From the NCBI GenBank assembly GCA_024227155.1, contig JAAELB010000137.1, positions 1-61,820 on the forward strand: a stretch of 61,820 nucleotides of DNA. Reading direction: 5' to 3'. The notes beneath the pieces are model-generated. The model was not told the origin of the DNA and searched no databases. It worked only from the letters and a program-made list of their open reading frames with translations. The DNA is from Desulfobulbaceae bacterium. GTDB lineage: Bacteria; Desulfobacterota; Desulfobulbia; Desulfobulbales; Desulfocapsaceae. Of this stretch, positions 18,334-26,310 are shown one piece after another (the first letter of the stretch is position 1; the number at the start of each line of letters is the position of its first letter). Both the position numbers and the translations under genes were made by a program.

Positions 18334-19758
18334 GTGTTCAACTTGGGTTTGGGCAGAGACATGGACAGGCAGGGAATAAGAAAAATATTTACCGAAAACT
18401 TTTTTGCCGACCATTCAGTTTGCGATCAATTCTTATACTTTCTTGCCTCAAGAGAACTGCACGACAAAGGTGCGTATCACAAAATTCTTTGTCTGCATGG
18501 TGTTCCCGGTGTCGGGAAGCGAACAATGCTCCATGAATTGTGTCGGGCACTTGGTTGGGAATTGGTCACGGTTAAGCTTGGTGAGGTTACCAGCGGGGAC
18601 GGGCAGGTTGTAGGCTCTTTCAGGACTGATTTGAATGCTATTGCGGCAAGAGTTGTCCATGCCCTGGATGGGCTGGCGGGTGAAAATGTTGCACTCCTGC
18701 TTGAAGATCTTGATAAAATCAATCCCCCTGGCCTGCATAACGCGAGCATAAATTTTTTTAGTGTCGTTGAACAGATGCAGCAGTATGCAGTACAGAATAA
18801 TTATAAACAGGATCAAATCGATCTTGGGGCTGTAACCTTTATGGCTACAGCGAAGAACTTGGCTACCGTGCCTTCTGGGCTGCGTGAACAGCTGCAGGTT
18901 GTGACTCTTCCAGCCTACAGTGAAAGTGATAAACTCAAGATAGTCAAAAAGTATATTCTTCCACAACTTTCAGATACGTATAGGTTGGAGGGGCGCTGTC
19001 AGTTCTCCGAAAATGCTATTAAGAAGTTGATTCGGGAGTATAGTCGTGAAGGTGGCGTAAGGCAGGTGAAAGCTGATCTGGAGACGATCTGTAAAAAAAT
19101 TGTTCTGCGCTTGAGTGATAAGAATGATGAACGTTCAGAGAGGGTTTTTACCAATCACATCTCTAAGTTGATGGGACCGGCTCGCTATCCATTGCGCAAG
19201 GATCAGGCGAAAGATACAATTGGGGTTATATCTCTTTTGGGTAAGAGTGATAAAGGTGGTTGCACTTTGCTCATGGAGTCTCTGGCACTTTTGGGTGTTG
19301 GTAAGGTTCTTATCACCGGTAATACTGATAGGTTGTTTGAAGAATCTGCAAAAGTTGCTGTCAGTTATTTAAGGTCCAACGCAAAAGTTATAGGTATTCA
19401 AGAAGACTTTTTCAGGAGAGTTGACATGCATCTGCACATGCAGTACGGACAGGTACCCAAATATGGAGTCTCCGCCGGCACTGGCATTGTCACCGCTCTT
19501 GTTTCGGCCCTTTCAGGTAAACCTGTGAGAGGCAATATCGGTGTGACTGGAGAAGTCAGTCTGCATGGAAGGATTCTTGGAGTCAATGATATTCGTGATA
19601 AAGTATTGGGCGCATGTCAGGCTGGCTTGACGGATATTTTTTTGCCTCTGGAGAACGCGCGGGAGGTTCGGAATCTGTCCGTAGATATACTACGCAGTAT
19701 TACCATTATTATGGTTGATGATGTTCAGGGCCTTCTGAGGAAGGCAATCGTATGGTAA
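18334..19758 (+). CDS. Short Lon-like protease with an altered ATPase site
   Basis: This 474-residue protein has a Lon-type AAA+ domain followed by a Lon protease domain. It lacks the N-terminal substrate-binding LON domain of the roughly 780-residue enzyme. The catalytic dyad is present: Ser380 (YGVSAG) and Lys423 (IRDKVLGA), 43 residues apart as in E. coli Lon (679 and 722). The nucleotide site is degenerate: Walker A reads GVPGVGKRT, with Arg where Ser/Thr should bind magnesium, and Walker B reads LLLEDLDK instead of LLDEIDK. It may cleave unfolded substrates without much ATP use, for example a precursor leader. A GTG start is listed; ATG 18361 is an alternative. Another possibility is a regulatory or specialised quality-control protease. 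Confidence 0.85.
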   Translation: MFNLGLGRDMDRQGIRKIFTENFFADHSVCDQFLYFLASRELHDKGAYHKILCLHGVPGVGKRTMLHELCRALGWELVTVKLGEVTSGDGQVVGSFRTDLNAIAARVVHALDGLAGENVALLLEDLDKINPPGLHNASINFFSVVEQMQQYAVQNNYKQDQIDLGAVTFMATAKNLATVPSGLREQLQVVTLPAYSESDKLKIVKKYILPQLSDTYRLEGRCQFSENAIKKLIREYSREGGVRQVKADLETICKKIVLRLSDKNDERSERVFTNHISKLMGPARYPLRKDQAKDTIGVISLLGKSDKGGCTLLMESLALLGVGKVLITGNTDRLFEESAKVAVSYLRSNAKVIGIQEDFFRRVDMHLHMQYGQVPKYGVSAGTGIVTALVSALSGKPVRGNIGVTGEVSLHGRILGVNDIRDKVLGACQAGLTDIFLPLENAREVRNLSVDILRSITIIMVDDVQGLLRKAIVW

Positions 19759-19807
19759 ACTATATTTAGATTGTCCGAGAGAAGAATGTGGTGGAAAGGA
19801 GGACTGA

Positions 19808-20161
19808 ATGTTTCACCTAAAAAAGGCATATTATTACGGCACAACTAAGGGACACTCCTGGTGGCGCCGGTATTCCGGTGATGGCTGGTTGATGCGAGGA
19901 GCCGGCGAAATGTGGCTTGATGAAACCGGTATTCATTTCACCCGTTACATGACCAAGAAAATTTTAACTATACCGCTTGCTGATCTAAAAGCCCTGGAAA
20001 CTGGGCGATGGCATGCTGGCAAATGGACCGGTGTAGAAATAGTAAAAGTAGTTTGGCAACATGATGGGATGGTACTCGTATCCGGTTTTTCTTTAGCCAA
20101 ACATAAGGATGAATCGCAAAAATATCTGCAGATTCTTCGTGAACAAATTCCAGAAAAATGA
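19808..20161 (+). CDS. Small PH/GRAM-like protein of unknown function
   Basis: The ATG has a strong AAGGAGG site. The product has 117 residues, no signal peptide and no cysteine. It is rich in aromatic residues near the N terminus (KAYYYG, HSWWRRYSGDGWLMRG). The middle has alternating hydrophobic strands (EMWLDETGIHFTRYM, KILTIPLADLKALETG) and it ends in a helix, the pattern of a PH-like or GRAM-like domain. Its TGA overlaps the first possible ATG of the next gene. I do not recognise the family and cannot assign a role. Confidence 0.65.
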   Translation: MFHLKKAYYYGTTKGHSWWRRYSGDGWLMRGAGEMWLDETGIHFTRYMTKKILTIPLADLKALETGRWHAGKWTGVEIVKVVWQHDGMVLVSGFSLAKHKDESQKYLQILREQIPEK

Positions 20162-20211
20162 ATATTAACATAGAACATTCATCATCCTTATATATAAAAG
20201 CCGAAAGGAAA

Positions 20212-21117
20212 ATGATAAGACACTGTTTGTGGGTTCTGTTGCTGCTCTTTCTGTTGCCATTGTTCATCCTTGAAAGTGTTGTGGCGGCAGGGCTCAACTC
20301 GTACGATCTGGCGTATGTTGCAGAAGATGGCGGTATGTGGCAGCTCTATCTGTCGGACTCCAGAGATGGACGGAAGCAGCAAGTCACAAAGTCATCGGTT
20401 GATCTACGTAATCCTACCTGGGCACCCCATGGCAATAGTATAGTTTATGCAACTCGCAAGGGGTCTCTGTATCTTGACGCTCTTGATGGTAAGAGTGTTG
20501 AAATACCTGTACCTACAATCCAAAATAGTGAACCAACCTGGTCCACGGATGGCAGTTTTATTGCTTACATCAGTTATACCAATCCCAGGGGTTATGAGAG
20601 CGAACTGTGGAAGGTTGGAATTACCGAAAAAAATGCATTTGGCCGAGCGGATAAAATAAACATCCCCTCGGGGTTGGTTACCTATCCCAGCTGCTGGCGT
20701 AACACAATCACGTATTCACGCCTTGAAAAGGTCGATTACTCAGGTGTCATCGAGAATATATGTCGCATAGACTTTGACACAGGTGTAGAAAAGATTCTCA
20801 TCGCCGACGGATTTGACAATATTCACCCGGCATGGTCACCCGATGGAAAAGTTTTAGCTTATGCAAGTAATCGACAGGGAAACTTTGATATTTGGTTATG
20901 GAATGAAGAGGAAAATATCTATACGCAACTGACCTCCGATCCATCAATGGATCAGTATCCAACGTGGTCACCCGATGGCAGTACGATTGCTTTTAGTTCT
21001 TCTCGTTCGGGTAGCTCGCAGGTATGGCGTATAGAGGTGGCAACAGGAGAGGCTCGGCAGATTGGCTTTGGTGAGCATGGGAGCAGGGACCCTGACTGGC
21101 GTTGGGCCGGGAAGTGA
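20212..21117 (+). CDS. TolB-like WD40 (PD40) beta-propeller, secreted
   Basis: I chose ATG 20212 because GAAAGGA lies 3-10 bases upstream and the first 27 residues then form a good signal peptide (HCLWVLLLLFLLPLFILESVVAA); an upstream ATG at 20158 overlaps the previous stop. The 301-residue product contains TolB/PD40 repeats: NPTWAPHGNSIVYAT, EPTWSTDGSFIAYIS, HPAWSPDGKVLAYASNRQGNFDIW, YPTWSPDGSTIAFSSSRSGS and DPDWRW. Such propellers bind proteins in the periplasm. The N-terminal TolB domain is missing and no Pal or tol genes are nearby, so this is not the housekeeping TolB. Confidence 0.82.
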   Translation: MIRHCLWVLLLLFLLPLFILESVVAAGLNSYDLAYVAEDGGMWQLYLSDSRDGRKQQVTKSSVDLRNPTWAPHGNSIVYATRKGSLYLDALDGKSVEIPVPTIQNSEPTWSTDGSFIAYISYTNPRGYESELWKVGITEKNAFGRADKINIPSGLVTYPSCWRNTITYSRLEKVDYSGVIENICRIDFDTGVEKILIADGFDNIHPAWSPDGKVLAYASNRQGNFDIWLWNEEENIYTQLTSDPSMDQYPTWSPDGSTIAFSSSRSGSSQVWRIEVATGEARQIGFGEHGSRDPDWRWAGK

Positions 21118-21280
21118 CAGGTTTATCTACGGTTGATCAAATAGAACTCCCAAGTTATTTAAAAATATTAATTGTTTAGTTATTGGTTCGGGGTTGTCGT
21201 TTCTTTTACCTTACGGAAGTATGTTTAATGTATGTTCGATGTTGGCATAACCAGTTGAACACTACTAGATAGAGGATGCT

Positions 21281-22498
21281 ATGAAATCAAAAACGAGATT
21301 CATCTTTTTGCTGGCTGTTATTTTTGTTTTTCAATTTTTTCAAGTAGCATACTCCCAGGGAGGATTAATCACAGTTGCAAAGGTTGAGCAAAGGGATTTC
21401 TCTCCTATTCAGGGTGAGCAGGCTAAAATTCTTTTTTCGCTCAGTAGGGATGCGAAAGTATCCTTGAAAATATTTGACCCAGATAACAATATGGTTGCGG
21501 TTCCCATGGATGACAGGGAATGTAGTAAGGGGCTTAATTCAGTGTTTTGGGATGGCCGAAACCTTGATGGTGATATTGTTGCCGATGTTTCCTATTACTT
21601 CACACTAGAGGCGATTGATTCCGCGAACGTGAAGGAAACATACAACCCGGTAACGTTTTCCGGAGGTGCAGTGGTTCAGGTCAGCTCACTTGATGCCGAG
21701 GGAGGAATAGCCTATGTGTTACCCGAGGATGCTATGGTACGCATCAGGATCGGTGTCAGTAAAGGCCCATTGTTAAAGACTCTTGTTGATTGGTCCCCAC
21801 GCAGGGCTGGTGAGCATTTTGAACCTTGGGATGGAAAGGATGACAGTGGGGTGATTCAGGTCAGTTCGAGTGAGCATACAGTTGACATCCAGGCATATTC
21901 TCTTCATGAAAACAGTTTACTAACTTCCGGCAGTGGTAAAGGTCTGAGTCAAACGATCGTGACCAGTTCCACTGATAGCGCTTCGCCAGGTGGTGAGAAT
22001 GCACGGATGGGCATTCAACAGAGAAAAAGGCTGCTGGTTAAGAAGGTTGTTGCTGGAGAGAGCAGTAAACCTGAGGTTCACAGTCATTATACCCAGACGA
22101 AGGCGACAAACAGGGCACCTCGTTTTGCCATCAGGGTAGAATCAGGAAGCGGTGAAAAAACGAAAAAAGTTATGCAGGTGATGGAAGCTGCTCCTCCACT
22201 TAAACAGGCGGCTGCAGAAGTTATTGCTGCAGCACCAGATACTGTAAGTGGAACGGTGTCCTTGACCATGGATCTCGAGGAGTTGAGTGGATTGATCCTC
22301 TCCAATACACGGTATGAGGTGATTACCTACGTTGACAATGAATTCTATATGGAAGATGAGCAGGGTTATCATCCATACACGTTTGAGCTCGATACTTCTG
22401 AACTCGCTGACGGTAATCACACAGTGACTTTTAATATCGCCACCTTGACCGACCAGGTTGGAAGCGGAAGTATCAATATCACTGTAAAGAACAATTGA
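21281..22498 (+). CDS. Secreted protein with FlgD-type Ig repeats
   Basis: ATG follows ATAGAGGATGCT. A signal peptide (FIFLLAVIFVFQFFQVAYSQ) spans about residues 1-27. Two FlgD-like Ig units follow: residues 40-125 with KILFSLSRDAKVSLKIFD and VFWDGRNLDGDIV, and 135-210 with IAYVLPEDAMVRIRIG and EPWDGKDDSG. A basic linker and a C-terminal region with NTRYEVITYVDNEF and LADGNHTVTFNI complete the 405 residues. The repeats resemble the C-terminal part of the PKD protein at the left edge. Together they bracket the block, which suggests shared assembly at the cell surface. The exact role is unknown. Confidence 0.75.
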   Translation: MKSKTRFIFLLAVIFVFQFFQVAYSQGGLITVAKVEQRDFSPIQGEQAKILFSLSRDAKVSLKIFDPDNNMVAVPMDDRECSKGLNSVFWDGRNLDGDIVADVSYYFTLEAIDSANVKETYNPVTFSGGAVVQVSSLDAEGGIAYVLPEDAMVRIRIGVSKGPLLKTLVDWSPRRAGEHFEPWDGKDDSGVIQVSSSEHTVDIQAYSLHENSLLTSGSGKGLSQTIVTSSTDSASPGGENARMGIQQRKRLLVKKVVAGESSKPEVHSHYTQTKATNRAPRFAIRVESGSGEKTKKVMQVMEAAPPLKQAAAEVIAAAPDTVSGTVSLTMDLEELSGLILSNTRYEVITYVDNEFYMEDEQGYHPYTFELDTSELADGNHTVTFNIATLTDQVGSGSINITVKNN

Positions 22499-22644
22499 GC
22501 ACCACTGACTGAGGTGATGTATATTTATGCCAAAATTTCCTGGTATCTCAGCAATGATGCTTTCCTAAAATTTCCGATTCAATTCATAGATGAATCTGTA
22601 GATAAGCGCAGACTTCGCAAAAAGTTCGATATACGAGACGTGGT

Positions 22645-22698
22645 GTTTTAAGCGGCGATTTGGCTGTGCATATGGTACGGCGAGCCGCCGCTTAAAAC
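22645..22698 (+). terminator. Hairpin downstream of the FlgD-Ig gene
   Basis: GTTTTAAGCGGCG and CGCCGCTTAAAAC form a perfect 13-bp stem with a 28-base loop, about 150 bases after the last gene of the block. It is flanked by T on the left and A on the right, so it could terminate transcription in either direction, although the loop is large. Confidence 0.4.
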
Positions 22699-22755
22699 CA
22701 ACAACGGGGTAGATCGGACGATTTTCAAATCCATCAATTATGCTATATTCGCGCC

Positions 22756-22873
22756 AGTTCCTTACTCCATAGAAGCTGTAATAAAAAACAAGTAATTATG
22801 AGATTACTTTGAAATAAAGAACATAGAGCTACCAGCAAGGCACTTATCCCGACTTATTTCCCGTTTGTCGGGG
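22756..22873 (+). repeat. Dispersed palindromic repeat, copy 1
   Basis: This copy aligns with those at 59146 and 61541: AGTTCCTTACTCC at the left, TAATAAAAAACAAG in the middle, and AAGGCACTTATCCCGACTTA followed by a TCGGGG hairpin arm at the right. The end hairpin (CCCGAC..GTCGGGG) is intact. Confidence 0.7.
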
Positions 22874-22874
22874 T

Positions 22875-22955
22875 TAGTACCTTATAAATTATTTTCTGTG
22901 TTTTTGTGGCAGAGATAAGCGCAGACTTCGAAATAATTTGGTGAAGGTACTTATC
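22875..22955 (+). repeat. Dispersed palindromic repeat, short variant
   Basis: The ends TAGTACCTTATAAATTATTT and AAATAATTTGGTGAAGGTACTTAT are inverted copies of each other, a version of the AGTGCCTT/AAGGCACT ends with compensating changes (GTGCC to GTACC and GGCAC to GGTAC). The paired changes indicate selection for the stem. The loop holds GATAAGCGCAGACTTCG. Confidence 0.65.
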
Positions 22956-23783
22956 CAAGCATTGTAAAAAATACCGATTCATTCGGGTTAGGTAATACAC
23001 GTAATTGCCTTTTTCACCACATAATAGCTGGCATTCAGTATCAACCACAGCTCAAACGACTGCTTGACTATATAGTTCTTCTTCGATCCATAAACCACAC
23101 TCTGTGGCTATGGCATATTGATGGTTGAGTCTTGTGCATCCTCAATAGATTTCAATATTGTTGATGGTGTAACCGCTTGTTATGTTACTTCTTCATATCA
23201 TCCAATTCACTTTCGAATACATTGTACTGCCTTTTTTCTGGTGAAAATTTACACAGAGATGAGGATAGAGCAGGTTCATGTGTGAATATTGGTCAGAAAT
23301 ATAGATTTATCAATTCAACCAAAGTACTTCACCGTTTGTGTCAGGATAAGCATTATTACATGCAAAATAGCAAATGAGTTGTCATAATGGCTGAATTTTC
23401 ATTCTGATAAATACCTTCATTGTTAGTGTTGAAGTGGATAGGTAATTAGGTGTCACATTGTAGGGATTTGTGCAAATGCTTGCCATTTGCGCGTTTTTGA
23501 GAAGAGGTGCATTTCTCTCTTCTGTTATGAATATGTTGCTAAAACAGATCATTGTGTGAAGTAGGCGAGTTGTTTTCCTAAAAATAGATATGTATAACAA
23601 TATTTCTCCAGTAAGCTGATATTTGTTGATAAAGAAGTAGAATTGAGATAACTTAGGCGTGGTTTGGCTACTCTACATGGCTCGTGGAAACCTTCCCTAA
23701 AAAGGAAAGTGAGCCTGAAGAATAAATGGTATCACCGTTCGCCGGCTTATCTATCACCTGAATACTGTTGAAAGGAAATGATT

Positions 23784-25103
23784 ATGGCTGATGTGGCAAT
23801 AAAAGTGGAAGGAGGGGTGAAGCATAAAATTCTTGACGATGTCAAGAAGCTTTTGCCCGAAGGAAATCTCAGTCTTTGCCTCACCTGTGGACTCTGCTCC
23901 TCAGGCTGTCCCGCAACAGGGCTTGATGGAATGGATCCCAGAAAGTTCCTACGCATGTTGGTTCTCGGCATGGACAAGGAAGTGCTCGAATCAGACTGGC
24001 CCTGGATGTGTACAATGTGTCAGCGCTGTGTCTATGTCTGTCCGATGAAAATCGATATTCCCCAGATGATTTTTAATATCCGAGCGGCAAGGCCCCGTGA
24101 TGAGAGACCTAAAGGTATTCGTGACTCCTGTGACGTAGCGGTAAATAGCGAATCTGCTAGTGCCATGGGTACACCAGTTGAGGATTTTAAATTTGTTGTT
24201 GAGGATGTGTTGGAAGAGTACCGGGAGGCACAGCCCGAATTTGCAGACATGGAAGCTCCTATTGACAAGGTTGGAGCGGAGTTCTTTCTCAATCAGAATT
24301 CCAGGGAGCCGATGACAGAGCCGGATGAAATGGTTCCCCTCTGGAAAATTCTTCACTTGGCTGGAGTCGACTGGACCTACGGCAGCAAGGCTTGGGCTGC
24401 AGAAAACTACTGTCTGTTCCTCGCCGACAATGAAAACTGGGAGAGGCTGGTGACGGCGAAGGCCAACATGGCCGATGAGCTAAAGTGCAAGACGTATCTC
24501 AATACGGAGTGAGGCCACGTAACATTTGCAGTCCGGGCCGGACTGAAAAAATTCAACGTAGCTCACAACTTCGAAACAAAAAACATCTACGAATACTATG
24601 CTAAATGGATTCGTGAGGGTAAGCTGAAGCCAAATTCTGACTGGAACAAAGATCTGAAGGTTAAGTTCACCATTCAGGATCCCTGTCAAATTGTACGAAA
24701 AAGCTTCGGGGATAAAATTGCTGACGATTTCAGGTTTGCCATTGCCCAGGCGGTAGGTGAGGAAAACATTGCAGAAATGTATCCGAACAAATCGAACAAT
24801 TATTGTTGCGGTGGTGGAGGTGGTTTTCTCCAGTCTGGCTTTAAAGACCAGAGGCTTGCCTACGGAAAGATCAAAGATGATCAGATCCAGGAGAGTGGTG
24901 CGACGTATTGCATTGCCGGTTGTCATAACTGTCATGCCCAGATACATGAACTCTCCCACCACTACGGAGGCAATTATCAGGTTGTCCATTTTTGGACGAT
25001 TCTGGCGCTGTCCCTTGGGATATTAGGACCTAATGAGCGCACGTATCTTGGAGATGATTTGAAAGATGTAAATGTTTTCCATCCTGAATCAGCGCTCTAT
25101 TAG
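23784..25103 (+). CDS. HdrD/CCG-type iron-sulfur selenoprotein (Sec at 24510-24512)
   Basis: The AAAGGA at 23771 suits ATG 23784 better than ATG 23778. Reading UGA 24510 as Sec (residue 243) gives 439 residues; both halves are homologous to one family and the frame is unchanged. Two ferredoxin motifs come first (CLTCGLCSSGCPATG, CTMCQRCVYVCPMK). A CCG-type region follows, in which Sec replaces the Cys of the usual TECGH sequence (NTE-U-GHVTF). Later come DPCQIVRKS, YCCGGGGG and AGCHNCH. Such proteins are HdrD/HdrB-like electron-transfer subunits that bind a noncubane cluster or reduce a disulfide-like substrate. A bSECIS hairpin starts 17 bases after the UGA. It opens the operon that includes HdrA and MvhD. 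Confidence 0.88.
24529..24545 (+). promoter_or_regulatory. bSECIS hairpin for the HdrD-like selenoprotein
   Basis: CAGTCCG and CGGACTG form a perfect 7-bp stem with loop GGC. The loop lies about 24 bases after UGA 24510, within the range for bacterial SECIS elements bound by SelB. Confidence 0.75.
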
Positions 25104-25152
25104 ACTGTTTCAGAGAGAAAAACGACCCATTAACCATTAGTAGGCATAGGCT

Positions 25153-26256
25153 ATGCAACTGACAAAACAGCAAATCGATTACTGCATGGAGTGCGGGGTG
25201 TGCACTGGTAGTTGCCCCATAAGTCACGAACTCCCCACGTTTTCTCCACGGCAGATGATCAAACGCACTCTGGTGGATGTAGAGAAAGATGTTCTCCAGT
25301 CCAGGGATATCTGGGCCTGTCTGAGTTGTTCCAGATGTAGTGACAGATGCCCGGTTGGTATAGACTTTCCAGAGTTTATTCGCTCCTATAGGCAGAAGGC
25401 TATAGAGGTTGGTAACCTGCCGAGTGAGAGCCATCAGGGTGTTTTTCAGACGGTTTCAAACATTCAGGCTGGCGGTTTGCAACAAGATAAGACCGGCTGG
25501 GCGAAGGATGCAGGGAAAATCTCTGAGAAGGGAGATTACTTCTTTTTTGTAGGCTGTGCGCCCTATCATAACATTGTATTTCAATACCTCGATCTGAATA
25601 TGATCGACTCTGCAAAAGATGTCCTGGTTCTCCTTAATAAATTAGGTGTTGAACCGGTGGTAAGTAACGAGGAACGGTGTTGTGGTCATGATGCCTTCTG
25701 GAGTGGCAAGGAGGAGTTGTTTGCCACTCTTGCTAAAAAGAATGTTGAAGTTATAAAAGCCTCCGGTGCAAAAACAGTTATTTTCTTGTGTCCAGAGGGT
25801 TATTCGACGTTCAAGGAACACTATCCGCAAGTTGTAGGTGAGCTGGGATTTGATATTGTTCATATAACAGAGTTTTTGGCAGACAAACTAGGTGATCAGC
25901 AATTTACAGGAAGTGGCGAACCAGTGACCTTCCATGATCCCTGCAGGTTGGGCAGGCGCTGTGGCATGTATGAGCAGCCCCGCGATCTGATTAATTTAGT
26001 TCCCGGAACCGAGCTGAAAGAGATGGCTAATAACCGGGAAAATGCTGTCTGTTGCGGTACAACTGCGTGGATGGAGTGTTCCTCGTGCTCTAAAACGATG
26101 CAGATACAGCGACTTCAAGAAGCTAAAGAGGCAGGGGCGAAGACGCTTCTCACTGCCTGTCCTAAGTGTCAGGTACATCTGACTTGCGCTAAATCGAATA
26201 CTGACATCGATGTTGAGGTGAAAGATCTATACGCCTACCTGGTAGAGAATCTTTAA
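25153..26256 (+). CDS. HdrD-like iron-sulfur protein (Cys form)
   Basis: This 367-residue protein has two [4Fe-4S] motifs (CMECGVCTGSCPISH from residue 11, CLSCSRCSDRCPVG around 56). Two CCG domains follow: the first with VGCAPYHN, ERCCGHDAFW and FLCPEGY, the second with HDPCRLGRRCG, AVCCGTTAW and TACPKCQVH. It is a fused HdrC-HdrB (HdrD) type subunit. In heterodisulfide reductases the CCG domains hold the catalytic noncubane clusters. Unlike its neighbour upstream it has no Sec. It likely forms the disulfide- or acceptor-side partner of the HdrA at 26311; the physiological acceptor in this non-methanogen cannot be told from the sequence. Confidence 0.86.
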   Translation: MQLTKQQIDYCMECGVCTGSCPISHELPTFSPRQMIKRTLVDVEKDVLQSRDIWACLSCSRCSDRCPVGIDFPEFIRSYRQKAIEVGNLPSESHQGVFQTVSNIQAGGLQQDKTGWAKDAGKISEKGDYFFFVGCAPYHNIVFQYLDLNMIDSAKDVLVLLNKLGVEPVVSNEERCCGHDAFWSGKEELFATLAKKNVEVIKASGAKTVIFLCPEGYSTFKEHYPQVVGELGFDIVHITEFLADKLGDQQFTGSGEPVTFHDPCRLGRRCGMYEQPRDLINLVPGTELKEMANNRENAVCCGTTAWMECSSCSKTMQIQRLQEAKEAGAKTLLTACPKCQVHLTCAKSNTDIDVEVKDLYAYLVENL

Positions 26257-26310
26257 ACCAACAACGTATTTGATGCAGCGAATATTATTTTTGAGTATCG
26301 GAGAAATTTG

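Larger units (their letters stand above)
22499..23783 (+). other. Gene-free boundary region with repeats
   Basis: No convincing gene lies in this 1.28-kb stretch; the short frames lack ribosome sites and recognisable sequence. It holds a 13-bp inverted repeat (22645-22657 with 22686-22698, GTTTTAAGCGGCG), two copies of the dispersed palindromic repeat (22756-22955), and the motif GATAAGCGCAGACTTCG twice (near 22600 and 22915). It also has a small CCGATTCATTCGG hairpin near 22974. The last 130 bases should hold the promoter of the hdr genes, but I see no clear -35/-10 or -24/-12 pair. Confidence 0.6.

Noticed and set aside
20158-21117. Housekeeping TolB of the Tol-Pal system.
   Set aside because: Only the propeller repeats are present, the N-terminal TolB domain is missing and no tol/pal genes are nearby.
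23177-23600. Small frames in the 22.5-23.8 kb gap as possible genes.
   Set aside because: They have no ribosome sites, no recognisable sequence and lie in a repeat-rich A/T-rich stretch.
24480-25103. Separate gene starting at 24777 (after a stop at 24512) for the C-terminal half of the HdrD-like protein.
   Set aside because: The frame is continuous through a single UGA and homologous sequence begins directly after it, so one selenoprotein is the better reading.
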